The notes under the pieces are model-generated. The model did no database searches. It saw only the letters and a list, made by a program, of their open reading frames with translations, and was not told the DNA's origin. This document shows positions 1 through 10,587 of a stretch of 64,000 nt of DNA, one piece after another; the stretch's first letter is position 1; each line of letters starts with the position of its first letter. Position numbers and translations under genes: made by a program. Origin of the DNA: Janibacter terrae NBRC 107853 (GTDB lineage: Bacteria > Actinomycetota > Actinomycetes > Actinomycetales > Dermatophilaceae); NCBI RefSeq assembly GCF_001591405.1, contig NZ_BCUV01000003.1, positions 248,001 through 312,000 of the forward strand. Direction: 5' to 3'.

Positions 1-1242
1 CTCCGCGAGCCGGCGGCGGTGCAGGATCCGGATCGCGGCGACCGAGCCCATGACGGCGACGTGCGCGTCGGGCCAGGCGAAGACCTTGGTCGCGCCGAGC
101 GAGCGCGAGTTCATCGCGATGTACGCGCCGCCGTAGGTCTTGCGGGTCACGACCGTCACCCGCGGCACGACCGCCTCGGCGAACGCGTGGAGGAGCTTGG
201 CCCCCCTTCGCACGACGCCGTCCCACTCCTGGCCGACGCCGGGCAGGTACCCGGGGACGTCCACGAGGACGACGAGCGGCACGCCGAAGGCGTCGCACAT
301 GCGCACGAAGCGCGCTGCCTTCTCCGCGGACGAGGAGTCCAGGCAGCCGCCGAGGCGCATCGGGTTGTTGGCGACGACGCCGACCGTGCGGCCGCCCATG
401 CGCCCGAGGGTGGTGACGATGTTGGGCGCCCACCGGCCGTGCAGCTCCTGCAGCGGGCCGTCGTCGAGGAGCTGCTCGACGAGCGGGTGCACGTCGTACG
501 CCCGCTTGGCGGACTCCGGCAGCTGCTCGGCCAGGTCGACGTCGTTGACGGCGCCGAGGTCGAACTCGCCCTGGTCGCCGAGGAGCCGGCAGAGCGTGCC
601 GGCCCGGGCGAAGGCGTCGTCGATGGACTCGGCCAGCACGTGGACGACGCCGGAGCGGCGACCGTGGGGCTCGGGACCACCCAGGCGAAGGGCGTCGACG
701 TCCTCACCCGTGACCGAACGGACGACGTCGGGCCCGGTGACGAAGATCCGCCCCTCCGGGGCGAGGATGACGATGTCGGTGAGCGCGGGACCGTAGGCGG
801 CACCCCCGGCGGCCGCGCCGATGACGACGGAGATCTGCGGGATCCTGCCGGAGGCCCGGGTCATGATCGCGAAGACCTCGCCGACCGCGTGCAGCGAGAC
901 GACGCCCTCGGGCAGGCGGGCGCCGCCCGAGTGCCACAGGCCGACGACGGGGACGCCGTCGGCCAGGGCCCGCTCGTACGCGGCCACGACGACCTTGCAG
1001 CCGGCGACGCCCATGGCGCCGCCCATGATCGTCGCGTCGGAGACGAAGACGACGACCGGCTGACCGGCGACGGTGCCCGTCGCCGCGAGCATCCCCGAGT
1101 CGTCGTCCGGGGTGATCAGCTCGAGCGAGCCGTCGTCGAGGAAGGCCGCGAGCCGGTGGTTGGGGTTGCGGGGGTCCTCCTCGCGGGGGACCTTCGGGCG
1201 CTTGCCGACGGCCGCGGACGCCGCGTTGGGCTGGCGGGTCAC
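1..1242 (-). CDS. accD: Acyl-CoA carboxylase carboxyltransferase (AccD type), 3' end outside window
   Basis: Biotin-dependent carboxyltransferase beta subunit, expected to make malonyl-CoA (possibly also methylmalonyl-CoA) for the FabD just upstream. The first 414 codons are visible; the C-terminus is cut by the window edge (relatives are about 470-530 aa). Both crotonase-like halves show: an oxyanion stretch GGAR at residues 106-109, GAAAGGAAY at 142-150, and RKTYGGAYIAMNSR near 367-380. The GTG start overlaps the fabF stop in a GTGA overlap, so it is the last visible gene of fabD-fabH-acpP-fabF-accD and is translationally coupled. The order resembles the mycobacterial accD6 arrangement. Residues 345-346 (Arg-Arg) use the rare codons CGA-AGG because they lie in a CGAAGGGG motif. 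Acyl-CoA preference cannot be read from sequence. Confidence 0.93.
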   Translation of the reverse strand, partial: MTRQPNAASAAVGKRPKVPREEDPRNPNHRLAAFLDDGSLELITPDDDSGMLAATGTVAGQPVVVFVSDATIMGGAMGVAGCKVVVAAYERALADGVPVVGLWHSGGARLPEGVVSLHAVGEVFAIMTRASGRIPQISVVIGAAAGGAAYGPALTDIVILAPEGRIFVTGPDVVRSVTGEDVDALRLGGPEPHGRRSGVVHVLAESIDDAFARAGTLCRLLGDQGEFDLGAVNDVDLAEQLPESAKRAYDVHPLVEQLLDDGPLQELHGRWAPNIVTTLGRMGGRTVGVVANNPMRLGGCLDSSSAEKAARFVRMCDAFGVPLVVLVDVPGYLPGVGQEWDGVVRRGAKLLHAFAEAVVPRVTVVTRKTYGGAYIAMNSRSLGATKVFAWPDAHVAVMGSVAAIRILHRRRLAE

Positions 1243-2489
1243 CGGACGGTCCTGAAGGCGAGGGCGACGTTGTGGCCACCGAACCCGAAGGAGTTGTCCA
1301 GGACGAGCAGCTCTCCGTCACCGAGCTGGCGCGGCGTGTCCCGGATGATGTCGAGGTCGACGGCGGGATCGAGGTTGTCGATGTTGATCGTCGGGGGAGC
1401 CACCCGGTCGCGGACCGCCTGGATCGCGAAGACGGCCTCGAGGGCGCCGGCGGCGCCGAGGAGGTGCCCCGTCATGGACTTGGTCCCGCTGATGGCCATG
1501 TGGTCGGCGTCCTTGCCGAAGGCGCGTCGGATCGCGGCGACCTCGGCCACGTCGCCCACCGGGGTGGACGTCGCGTGGGCGTTGATGTGGCACACGTCGG
1601 CGGGCGTGGCGCCCGCGTCGCGGACCGCGTCGGCCATGGCGCGGGAGGCGCCCGCCCCCTCCGGCTCGGGGGCGGCGATGTGGTGCGAGTCGGCGCTCAC
1701 GCCGAAGCCGGCGAGCTCGCAGATGATGTTGGCCCCGCGTGCCTTCGCGTGCTCCTCGGACTCGAGCACGAGGATCGCCGCGCCCTCACCGAGGACGAAG
1801 CCGTCGCGGTCGGTGTCGTAGGGGCGCGAGGCGGACTGGGGGGCGTCGTTGCGGGTCGACAGCGCCTGCATCGCGGCGAAGCCGGAGATGGGCAGCGGGT
1901 GGATCGAGGCCTCGGAGCCACCGGCGATGACGACGTCGGCGAGCCCCTCGCGGATCAGGTGGGCGCCGTAGCCGATCGACTCCGCGCCGGAGGAGCAGGC
2001 GGAGACGAGCGTGTGCGCCCCGGCCCGTGCGCCGAACTCGAGCGAGACCGTGCCGGCCGCGCTGTTGGGCATGAGCATCGGGATCGACAGCGGGTAGACC
2101 CGACGAGGGCCCTTGGTGCGCAGGGTCTCCCACGCGGTGAGCAGCGTCTGCACGCCGCCGATGCCGGTGCCGACGGAGCTGGCCAGGCGCTCCGGCTCGA
2201 CCTCGGGCGAACCGGCGTTCTCCCACGCCTCGCGGGCGGCGACGAGCGCGTACTGGGCGAAGGGGTCCAGACGCTTGGTCTCGACCTTCTTGAGCACCTC
2301 GGCGGCGGGCACGGCGAGCTGGGCGGCGAAGGTCACCGGCAGCTCGAACTCCTGCACCCAGTCGGCCTCGAGGGGGGCGGCGCCGGGGCGGCCGGCGAGG
2401 GCCGCCTGCCAGGTCTCCTCGGCGGTACCGCCGAGCGGGGTCGTTGCGCCGAGTCCGGTGACGACGACGGTGGGCCGGGGAGAGGTCAT
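1239..2489 (-). CDS. fabF: Beta-ketoacyl-ACP synthase II
   Basis: Elongating condensing enzyme of type II fatty-acid synthesis, cytoplasmic; it condenses malonyl-ACP with acyl-ACP. The 416-aa length is normal. The catalytic triad is visible: Cys165 in VSACSSGAES, His305 in INAHATSTP and His342 in GTKSMTGHLLGAAG, with Lys337. It lies downstream of acpP across a 78-bp gap holding a hairpin, and its stop overlaps the accD start. The ATG at 2489 is preceded by a GGAG-type ribosome binding site. KasA/FabF-type synthase is secure; chain-length preference is not predictable. Confidence 0.97.
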   Translation of the reverse strand: MTSPRPTVVVTGLGATTPLGGTAEETWQAALAGRPGAAPLEADWVQEFELPVTFAAQLAVPAAEVLKKVETKRLDPFAQYALVAAREAWENAGSPEVEPERLASSVGTGIGGVQTLLTAWETLRTKGPRRVYPLSIPMLMPNSAAGTVSLEFGARAGAHTLVSACSSGAESIGYGAHLIREGLADVVIAGGSEASIHPLPISGFAAMQALSTRNDAPQSASRPYDTDRDGFVLGEGAAILVLESEEHAKARGANIICELAGFGVSADSHHIAAPEPEGAGASRAMADAVRDAGATPADVCHINAHATSTPVGDVAEVAAIRRAFGKDADHMAISGTKSMTGHLLGAAGALEAVFAIQAVRDRVAPPTINIDNLDPAVDLDIIRDTPRQLGDGELLVLDNSFGFGGHNVALAFRTVR

Positions 2490-2527
2490 GGGGGCTCCTG
2501 TCGGGTGGGGTGGGAGAGAGGGTGGTT

Positions 2528-2554
2528 CCCCCCTTCGCTCAGGGCGAAGGGGGG
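2528..2554. terminator. GC hairpin between acpP and fabF
   Basis: A 10-bp perfect stem (ccccccttcg at 2528-2537 pairing with cgaagggggg at 2545-2554) around a 7-nt loop. It lies in the transcript between acpP and fabF and has no T-tract. It may partly terminate transcription or stabilise the very abundant acpP message. Both arms carry the over-represented CGAAGGGG octamer. Confidence 0.55.
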
Positions 2555-2567
2555 ATGCTCACCGGTC

Positions 2568-2819
2568 TCAGGCGGCCTGGTTGGCCTGGATGAAGTTGAC
2601 GGCGTCACCGACGGTCTTGAGGTTCTTGACCTCTTCGTCGGGGATCTTGGCCCCGAACTTCTCCTCGGCGGTGACGGCGATCGTCATCATCGACAGCGAG
2701 TCGACGTCGAGGTCGTCGGTGAAGGTCTTGTCGGCGGTCACCTCGGACGCGTCGACACCCGTCTCCTCCGAGACGATCTCGGCGAGGCCGGCGAGGATCT
2801 CCTGGTCGCTGTAAGCCAT
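2568..2819 (-). CDS. acpP: Acyl carrier protein
   Basis: Small acidic carrier (83 aa) that holds growing acyl chains on a phosphopantetheine arm. The attachment serine is Ser41 in the DVDSLS motif, and the four-helix ACP pattern is complete. It sits between fabH and fabF, the usual actinobacterial order. The ATG at 2819 is preceded on the minus strand by AAGGAGA, a strong ribosome binding site fitting high expression. Identity is unambiguous; a polyketide ACP is unlikely given the neighbours. Confidence 0.97.
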   Translation of the reverse strand: MAYSDQEILAGLAEIVSEETGVDASEVTADKTFTDDLDVDSLSMMTIAVTAEEKFGAKIPDEEVKNLKTVGDAVNFIQANQAA

Positions 2820-2882
2820 GGGTCGTTCTCCTTGTGCATCGGTGGGGTGGTCCGAGAGCCCGTCGGACCGACGGGTTGAACT

Positions 2883-3881
2883 TCAGGGGAGCGTCACGAC
2901 CTGCGCGGCCCACACGAGGCCGGCGCCGAAGCCGATCTGCAGGGCCAGCCCGCCGGGCTCGACCTCGCCCTCGCGGAGCATGCGCTCCATCGCGAGGGGC
3001 ACCGAGGCCGCGGAGGTGTTGGCCGTGGTGACGATGTCGCGGGCGACCGGGAGGTCGGCCGGCAGGCCGAGCGTCTTGACCATCTGGTCGATGATCCGCA
3101 CGTTGGCCTGGTGGGGGATGAAGGCGGCGAGCTCGTCGGCGCGCACGCCGGCGACGTCGAGGGCGCGCTGCGCCTCCTTGGCCATCGACCACACTGCCCA
3201 GCGGAAGACGCTCGGGCCCTCCATGACGATCGCGGGCCAGCGCAGGTCGCGGTCGGTGCGGACCTCGTTCCACGAGTCGCGCTGGGCGATGAGGTGCTTC
3301 TGCTCGCCGTCGCTGCCCCAGACGGTCGGGGAGATGCCCGGGACGTCGCTGCGCGAGACGATCGCGGCGCCGGCGCCGTCGCCGAAGATGAACGCCGAGC
3401 CGCGGTCCAGCGGGTCGGTGAAGTCGAGCAGCTTCTCGACCCCCACGACGAGGACGTGCTCGGCGGTGCCGACGCGGACCATGTCGTTGGCGACGGAGAT
3501 CGCGTGGCAGTAGCCGGCGCACGCCGCGGAGATGTCGAAGGCCGCTGCGCGCGAGCCGAACCGGGAGGCGAGCTCCGGCGCGGCGGCGGGGGTCTGGTAC
3601 GGGTGGGTGACGGTCGCGACGAGGACGGCGTCGAGCTGGGCGGCGTCCAGGCCGGCGTACTCGAGCGCACCCCGCGACGCGTGCTCGGCCATGTCGACGA
3701 CGGTCTCGTCGGGCGCGGCCTTGTGCCGCGACGCGATGCCGGAGCGCTCCCGGATCCACTCGTCGGAGGAGTCGATCGGGCCGACGATCTCGCTGTTGGG
3801 GACGACCTGCGCGGGGCGGTAGCCGCCGATGCCGGTGATGCGGGCGTGGTGGAGGACGTCCGGGACGCCGAGGGTGCTCAT
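2883..3881 (-). CDS. fabH: Beta-ketoacyl-ACP synthase III
   Basis: Starts fatty-acid synthesis by condensing an acyl-CoA primer with malonyl-ACP; in actinobacteria it usually accepts branched primers. The protein is 332 aa with Cys121 (DISAACAGYC), His257 (FIPHQANVR) and Asn288 (TTANTSA) as catalytic triad. The ATG at 3881 overlaps the fabD stop as ATGA, which fixes the start although the frame stays open further upstream. It is the second gene of the operon. Primer choice is inferred from the family only. Confidence 0.96.
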   Translation of the reverse strand: MSTLGVPDVLHHARITGIGGYRPAQVVPNSEIVGPIDSSDEWIRERSGIASRHKAAPDETVVDMAEHASRGALEYAGLDAAQLDAVLVATVTHPYQTPAAAPELASRFGSRAAAFDISAACAGYCHAISVANDMVRVGTAEHVLVVGVEKLLDFTDPLDRGSAFIFGDGAGAAIVSRSDVPGISPTVWGSDGEQKHLIAQRDSWNEVRTDRDLRWPAIVMEGPSVFRWAVWSMAKEAQRALDVAGVRADELAAFIPHQANVRIIDQMVKTLGLPADLPVARDIVTTANTSAASVPLAMERMLREGEVEPGGLALQIGFGAGLVWAAQVVTLP

Positions 3882-5059
3882 GCGATCGACCCTTCGGGGT
3901 GCAGGCGCAGGATGGGCTGGCCGGGGGAGACCGGGTCGCCGTCCTCGACGAGCCACTCGACGACCGTGCCGGGGTGCCCGGCGCGGACCTCGAGCTCGTC
4001 GCGCAGGGAGGAGATGCGGGCGACCACGTCGCCGGCGGTGACCGCGGTGCCGGCCGCCTCGGCGCCGATCGCCACGGTGCCCTTGACCGGCGCGGTGACC
4101 AGGCGCCACGTCGGCTGGCTCGCGTCACGGGCCGAGCCGTGCTCGCGGACCATGCGGTGGGCCGCCTCGAGGTCGTCGGGGGACTTGAGCGCGAGGACCT
4201 CGACGCCCTTGAGCCCGCGCTTGGCCAGGCCGGTGAGCGCGCCCGCCGGCGGGACCTCGATGATGCCCGTGACGCCGAGGTCGCGCATCGTCTCCATGCA
4301 CAGGTCCCAGCGCACCGGGTTGCTCACCTGGGTGACGATGCGGCGCAGCACCTCCGTGCCGGAGTGGACGACGCTGCCGTCGACGTTGGACACGAGCGGG
4401 ACGCGGGCGTCATGGGTGGACACCGCGCGGGAGAGGCGGGCGAGGTCGTCGACCGCGGGGGCCATGTGCTGGGTGTGGAAGGCCCCGGCGACCTTGAGGG
4501 GGATGACCCGGGCCTTGGCGGGCGGCGCCTCGGCGAAGGCGGCGAGCTGCTCGAGCGTGCCGGCGGCGACGACCTGGCCGGCGCCGTTGACGTTGGCGGG
4601 GGTGAGGCCGTGGGCCTCGATCGCGGCGAGGACCTCCCCTTCGTCCCCACCGAGGACGGCGCTCATGCCGGTCGGGGTGACCTCGGCGGCGCGGGCCATG
4701 GACCGACCGCGCTCACGCACGAGGACCATGGCCTGCTCGGCGCTGATGACGCCGGCGGCGGAGGCGGCGGTGATCTCGCCGACGCTGTGGCCGGCGCCCG
4801 CGCCGACCACGCGGAACCCGTCGGCGGGGTGCTCGAAGAGCGCGAGCAGCGAGAGCAGGCCGGCCGCGACGATCAGCGGCTGCGCGACCGCGGTGTCCTT
4901 GATGGTCTCCTCGTCGGAGGTCGTGCCGTGCGTGGCGAGGTCGATGCCGGCGACGGTCGACAGCCAGTGGAGGCGGTCGGCGACGCCGGGCAGCTCGAGC
5001 CACGGGGCGAGGAAGCCGGGCGTCTGTGAGCCCTGGCCGGGACAGGTGATGGCGAGCAC
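3878..5059 (-). CDS. fabD: Malonyl-CoA:ACP transacylase with C-terminal biotinyl/lipoyl-like domain
   Basis: Transfers malonyl from CoA to AcpP. Residues 1 to about 305 are a normal FabD: GQGSQ at the N-terminus, nucleophile Ser92 in GAGHSVGE, an RGRSM arginine near 117-119 and His195 in AGAFHTQHM. FabD proteins are usually about 300-320 aa; this one has 393. The extra residues, about 320-388, read like a barrel-sandwich biotinyl/lipoyl domain (APVKGTV near the start, GTVVEWLVEDGDPVSPGQ later). Where biotinyl domains have the MKM lysine this one reads SSLRDELEV, so it should not be biotinylated. GTG start; no upstream alternative fits. It heads the fab-accD operon, 55 bp after the PucR-type regulator gene. 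Confidence 0.93.
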   Translation of the reverse strand: MLAITCPGQGSQTPGFLAPWLELPGVADRLHWLSTVAGIDLATHGTTSDEETIKDTAVAQPLIVAAGLLSLLALFEHPADGFRVVGAGAGHSVGEITAASAAGVISAEQAMVLVRERGRSMARAAEVTPTGMSAVLGGDEGEVLAAIEAHGLTPANVNGAGQVVAAGTLEQLAAFAEAPPAKARVIPLKVAGAFHTQHMAPAVDDLARLSRAVSTHDARVPLVSNVDGSVVHSGTEVLRRIVTQVSNPVRWDLCMETMRDLGVTGIIEVPPAGALTGLAKRGLKGVEVLALKSPDDLEAAHRMVREHGSARDASQPTWRLVTAPVKGTVAIGAEAAGTAVTAGDVVARISSLRDELEVRAGHPGTVVEWLVEDGDPVSPGQPILRLHPEGSIA

Positions 5060-5114
5060 CTCTCAAGAGTCGCCGCCGAAGGGGGGCGCCTGCGAGGTCG
5101 ACGCCTCCAGAGAA

Positions 5115-6293
5115 TCACCGCGCGTTCTTGGAGGCATCCTCCAAGATGGCTCCGATCGTCAGACCGACGCGCACGGTGAAGGCCTCGTGCGGGTCGGTCA
5201 GGTCGTAGCCGATGAGCTCGGTGATCCGGCCCAGGCGGTACCGCACGGTGTTGACGTGGACGATGAGCGCGCGGGCCGTCGCCTCGAGGCCGGTCGAGTC
5301 GAGGTGGGTGCGGGCGGTCTCGAGCAGGCTGGGGTGCTCCTCGAGCGGTTCCTGGACGTTCTCGACGAGGGTTGCCCTCGCGAGGTCGTCCCCGGCGACG
5401 GCCCGCTCGCCGAGCAGGTCGTCCGCGGCGACCGGGCGCGGTCGGGCGGGCCAGCCGGGCGCGGCGAGGTGGCCGGCGACCGCCGCGTGGGCCGACAGGG
5501 CACCCTCGCCGAGATCGGCGACGCGCGGCCCGTGCACGAGGTCCCCGTCCGCGAAGCACCCGGCGAGGCCGGCGGCGGCCGCGGCCGGCTCGGTGACCCC
5601 ACCGAGGACGGCGACGAGTCGGTTGCCCTGCACCCCGGCGAGGACCGGCAGGCCGAGCCGGTTCCCGGCCCGGTGGACGTCGATGATGGCCGCAGCAGGG
5701 TCTTCCCCGCCCGCTGGGTGCGGCGAGTTGCCCACCAGCACAACGACATCGGCGACCTCGCCCCACCCGAGCGCAGCGGCGCGGCTCCGGATGGACTCGT
5801 CGACCTCGCCCCGCATGACGGCGTCGATGACGAGGGACTCGAGCCGGGCGTCCCACGCGCCGCGCTGCTCGGCGGCCTGGGCGTACACCTCGGCCGCACC
5901 GAAGGCGATCTCGCGGGCGTACCGCAGCACGGCGATGCGCAGGTCGGTGACGTCCTTGGGGCGGGCGAGGGACTCGACCTGCTCCTCGACGACGTCGACG
6001 ACCGTGCGGGCCAGCTCGAGGGTCTGCGCGAGGTTGATGGTGCGGGTCAGCTCGCGGGGGGCGGCGCCGAAGGTCGCGCGGGTGTCGGCCGGCTCGATCC
6101 CGTCGAGCCAGTCGATGAAGTTGGAGATGCCCGCCTGGGCGACCAGTGCCACCCACGAGCGCTCCTGGGCGGACAGGCGCGTGTACCACTCGTGCGTGGC
6201 CTCCAGGCGCTGCGTGGCCGCCGTGGCGAGCTCGCCGCCGGAACGCCGCACCTGGCGGCGAGTGGTCAGCGAGACGAGTCCACGGCGCGGCAT
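5115..6293 (-). CDS. PucR-family regulator, FasR-like activator of fatty-acid synthesis genes
   Basis: Cytoplasmic DNA-binding regulator of 392 aa. The C-terminal 60 residues carry the PucR helix-turn-helix (HVNTVRYRLGRI near residue 345), preceded by the PucR linker region. It lies directly upstream of fabD in the same orientation, as FasR does in Streptomyces; the fatty-acid role rests on that family and context. The ATG at 6293 is only 6 nt from a TAGGAT -10 box, so the mRNA is probably leaderless. A long imperfect palindrome covers its -35 region and may be an operator. The effector is unknown. Confidence 0.85.
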   Translation of the reverse strand: MPRRGLVSLTTRRQVRRSGGELATAATQRLEATHEWYTRLSAQERSWVALVAQAGISNFIDWLDGIEPADTRATFGAAPRELTRTINLAQTLELARTVVDVVEEQVESLARPKDVTDLRIAVLRYAREIAFGAAEVYAQAAEQRGAWDARLESLVIDAVMRGEVDESIRSRAAALGWGEVADVVVLVGNSPHPAGGEDPAAAIIDVHRAGNRLGLPVLAGVQGNRLVAVLGGVTEPAAAAAGLAGCFADGDLVHGPRVADLGEGALSAHAAVAGHLAAPGWPARPRPVAADDLLGERAVAGDDLARATLVENVQEPLEEHPSLLETARTHLDSTGLEATARALIVHVNTVRYRLGRITELIGYDLTDPHEAFTVRVGLTIGAILEDASKNAR

Positions 6294-6299
6294 GCCCCG

Positions 6300-6367
6300 A
6301 TCCTATGTGCGAACCACACAACGCACGGAACCCTGCATTGCCCTAGGGCAATACAGGGTCCCGAGTG
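6300..6367 (-). promoter_or_regulatory. Leaderless promoter and long palindrome upstream of the FasR-like gene
   Basis: TAGGAT on the minus strand (6305-6300) is a near-consensus actinobacterial -10 box placed so that transcription would begin at the ATG. Just upstream lies an imperfect inverted repeat, 6322-6367, whose perfect core is attgccct/agggcaat (6337-6352). It sits between argG and the regulator, so it may be the argG terminator, an autoregulatory operator, or both. No T-tract is present, which leans towards an operator. Confidence 0.55.
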
Positions 6368-6393
6368 CGTTCGCGTGGCTGCGGGACGGCCCG

Positions 6394-9094
<2,701 letters not shown>

Positions 9095-9113
9095 CTCGGC
9101 CCCGCCGACGACT

Positions 9114-9133
9114 AGGTAAGGCTAGGCTTACCT
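9114..9133. promoter_or_regulatory. DtxR/IdeR-like iron box
   Basis: AGGTAAGGCTAGGCTTACCT, a strong inverted repeat close to the DtxR/IdeR consensus, 25 bp before the GTG of the downstream DUF2470 gene. Its AGGTNAGGCT half matches the second iron box of the window at 63005-63023. Repression of the downstream gene by iron-loaded DtxR/IdeR is inferred. Confidence 0.8.
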
Positions 9134-9158
9134 CGACTCAACCGTCGAGGAGGAGCAC

Positions 9159-9869
9159 GTGAACCATCCACCGGGTCTGGCCCGCACGGTCGTCGCATCC
9201 GCGAGCCACGTCGAGGTCGGGATCATGGGGCACAGAGCCCCGCTGGCCGCGCATGCCGTGGACGAGGGGGGCGCCCTCCTGTTCTCCCTCGGGGAGGCCG
9301 CACCCGAGTGCACCCACCTGGTCCGGCCCGGCACGTCCGGTCCGGTCGTGCACGCCGTGGCGACCGACGTCTCGGGCGTCGCGCACGCCGGGCGGGTCCG
9401 CGGCCGGGTGACCCTGTCCGGCCGGGCCGAGGTGCTGGCCGATCCCGTCGACGTGGGGCTGCGCGCCCACCTCGGTCTGGCGGAGCGATCCCTCGTGGCC
9501 CGGCTCGAGCCGACCGAGGTCACCCTCGAGTGGTCCGTCGAGAGCGGCAGGACCGCCCGGCCCGCGGTGGACGTCGACCCGGGGGACTACGCGGCCGCGG
9601 AACCCGACCCGCTCGCAGGATGGGCGGACGGGTGGCTCGTCCACCTCGACTCCGCGCACCGGGACTCCCTGCGCGAGCTCGTCGTCGACGCGGTCCAGCC
9701 GGTCGCCGTCGTCCGACCGGTCCACGCCGACGCCGACGGCATCGTCCTGCGTGAGCACGTGGGGGTGAGCCGCCGGGACATCCGGGTGCCCTTCCCGCGG
9801 GCCGTGCGGTGCGGGTGCGAGGCGATCCAGGCGCTGCGCGTGCTCATCTCCGTGGGCACGCTCGGCTGA
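9159..9869 (+). CDS. DUF2470-domain split-barrel protein, probably iron- or haem-related
   Basis: 236-aa cytoplasmic protein. The N-terminal 140 residues resemble the FMN-binding-like split barrel of pyridoxamine-oxidase relatives; the C-terminal part (about 150-230, containing WLVHLDSAHRDSL and ADGIVLR) matches the DUF2470 pattern found in haem-utilisation proteins of the HugZ/HutZ group. The GTG start is set by GAGGAGGA a few bases upstream. The iron box in its promoter predicts expression under iron starvation, supporting a haem-iron role. The reaction (haem binding or degradation) is not shown by any residue I can name. Confidence 0.75.
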   Translation: MNHPPGLARTVVASASHVEVGIMGHRAPLAAHAVDEGGALLFSLGEAAPECTHLVRPGTSGPVVHAVATDVSGVAHAGRVRGRVTLSGRAEVLADPVDVGLRAHLGLAERSLVARLEPTEVTLEWSVESGRTARPAVDVDPGDYAAAEPDPLAGWADGWLVHLDSAHRDSLRELVVDAVQPVAVVRPVHADADGIVLREHVGVSRRDIRVPFPRAVRCGCEAIQALRVLISVGTLG

Positions 9870-9888
9870 CGGACGCCGGCGACCGCCG

Positions 9889-10434
9889 TCAGACCGGGGC
9901 GAGCGGCGTGTGCGGCCCGGGCGGGAGGTCGACGCCGATCGTGTCGCCGGCGCGCACCGTCCCGCTCACCTCGACGACCCCCATGACGCCGGCGCGACGT
10001 TCGATACCGACGCTGTCGCCACGGCGCACGACGAGCCGGAGCAGGCCGGGGGAGTGCTCCTCGATCTGGCGGCACGGGTTGCGCAGCCCGGTGACCCGCA
10101 CGACCGCCTCACCCATCCGCAGCCGGGTGCCCTCGGGCAGTGCGAGCAGGTCGACGTCGCCGGTCAGGACGTTCTCGCCGAGCGAGCCCGGACCGAGGTC
10201 GTGACCCGCCGCGCCCGCCTCGTCGAGGAGCGCGGCCTGGATGAGGTGCACCTGGCGCAGGTTGGGCTGGTTGGGTTCCCGCCGCACGCGCGAGCGGTGC
10301 TGCACGAGGGTGCCGGCGTGGGCGTCCCCCCGGACCCGGAGGCCGGCCACGAGCTCGATCTCCTCGCACGGGGCCTTGCTGAACCGGTGCAGCTCGTCCC
10401 GGCTCACCGCGACGACGAAGGGGGGTGCCCACAC
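9889..10434 (-). CDS. MOSC-domain protein
   Basis: Stand-alone MOSC (molybdenum cofactor sulfurase C-terminal) protein of about 181 aa. The typical run VVAVSRDELHRFSK, then LRVRGDAHAG and LGENVLTG, is present, with NPCRQIE carrying the conserved cysteine. Such proteins are thought to handle sulfur or molybdenum-cofactor ligands; no substrate is known. GTG at 10434 is chosen because homology begins about seven codons later; GTG at 10461 would add nine residues from the aceE hairpin. It lies downstream of aceE and fdhD on the same strand; FdhD is also a molybdoenzyme factor. Confidence 0.8.
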   Translation of the reverse strand: MWAPPFVVAVSRDELHRFSKAPCEEIELVAGLRVRGDAHAGTLVQHRSRVRREPNQPNLRQVHLIQAALLDEAGAAGHDLGPGSLGENVLTGDVDLLALPEGTRLRMGEAVVRVTGLRNPCRQIEEHSPGLLRLVVRRGDSVGIERRAGVMGVVEVSGTVRAGDTIGVDLPPGPHTPLAPV

Positions 10435-10469
10435 CCGTGATCCTGTCACGGGTGTGGGCACCCCCTTCG
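10416..10469. terminator. Long hairpin behind aceE overlapping the MOSC start
   Basis: Near-perfect stem of 24 bp: arm 10416-10440 pairs with 10446-10469 around tcctg, one extra G on the left. Both ends carry CGAAGGGG. It lies 120 nt after the aceE stop, so it likely terminates the aceE transcript, yet its distal arm holds the first codons of the MOSC gene. There is no T-tract. Confidence 0.6.
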
Positions 10470-10470
10470 A

Positions 10471-10587
10471 GACGGCGCTGGCGCGCCTCCTCAGGGAGCG
10501 AGCCGACGGCGCTGGCGCGCCTCCTCAGGGACCGTGCGGATGGCGCTGGCGCGCCTCCTCAGGGACCGTGCGGATGGCGCTGTGGCG
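10471..10587. repeat. 34-bp tandem repeat, 3.4 copies, directly after the aceE stop
   Basis: Units at 10471-10504, 10505-10538 and 10539-10572, then a partial unit to 10587. Each begins ga(c/t)ggcgctggcgcgcc and continues tcctcaggga. Units 2 and 3 differ at one base. Each unit contains a small hairpin (ggcgc-tggc-gcgcc) and follows the CCCTTCGAGA end of the neighbouring stem, reminiscent of extragenic palindromic elements in Micrococcales. The repeat ends exactly at the aceE stop codon. Confidence 0.85.

Noticed and set aside
10471-10587. Short CRISPR array
   Set aside because: Units are directly adjacent with no spacers, and there are no cas genes; it is a tandem repeat.
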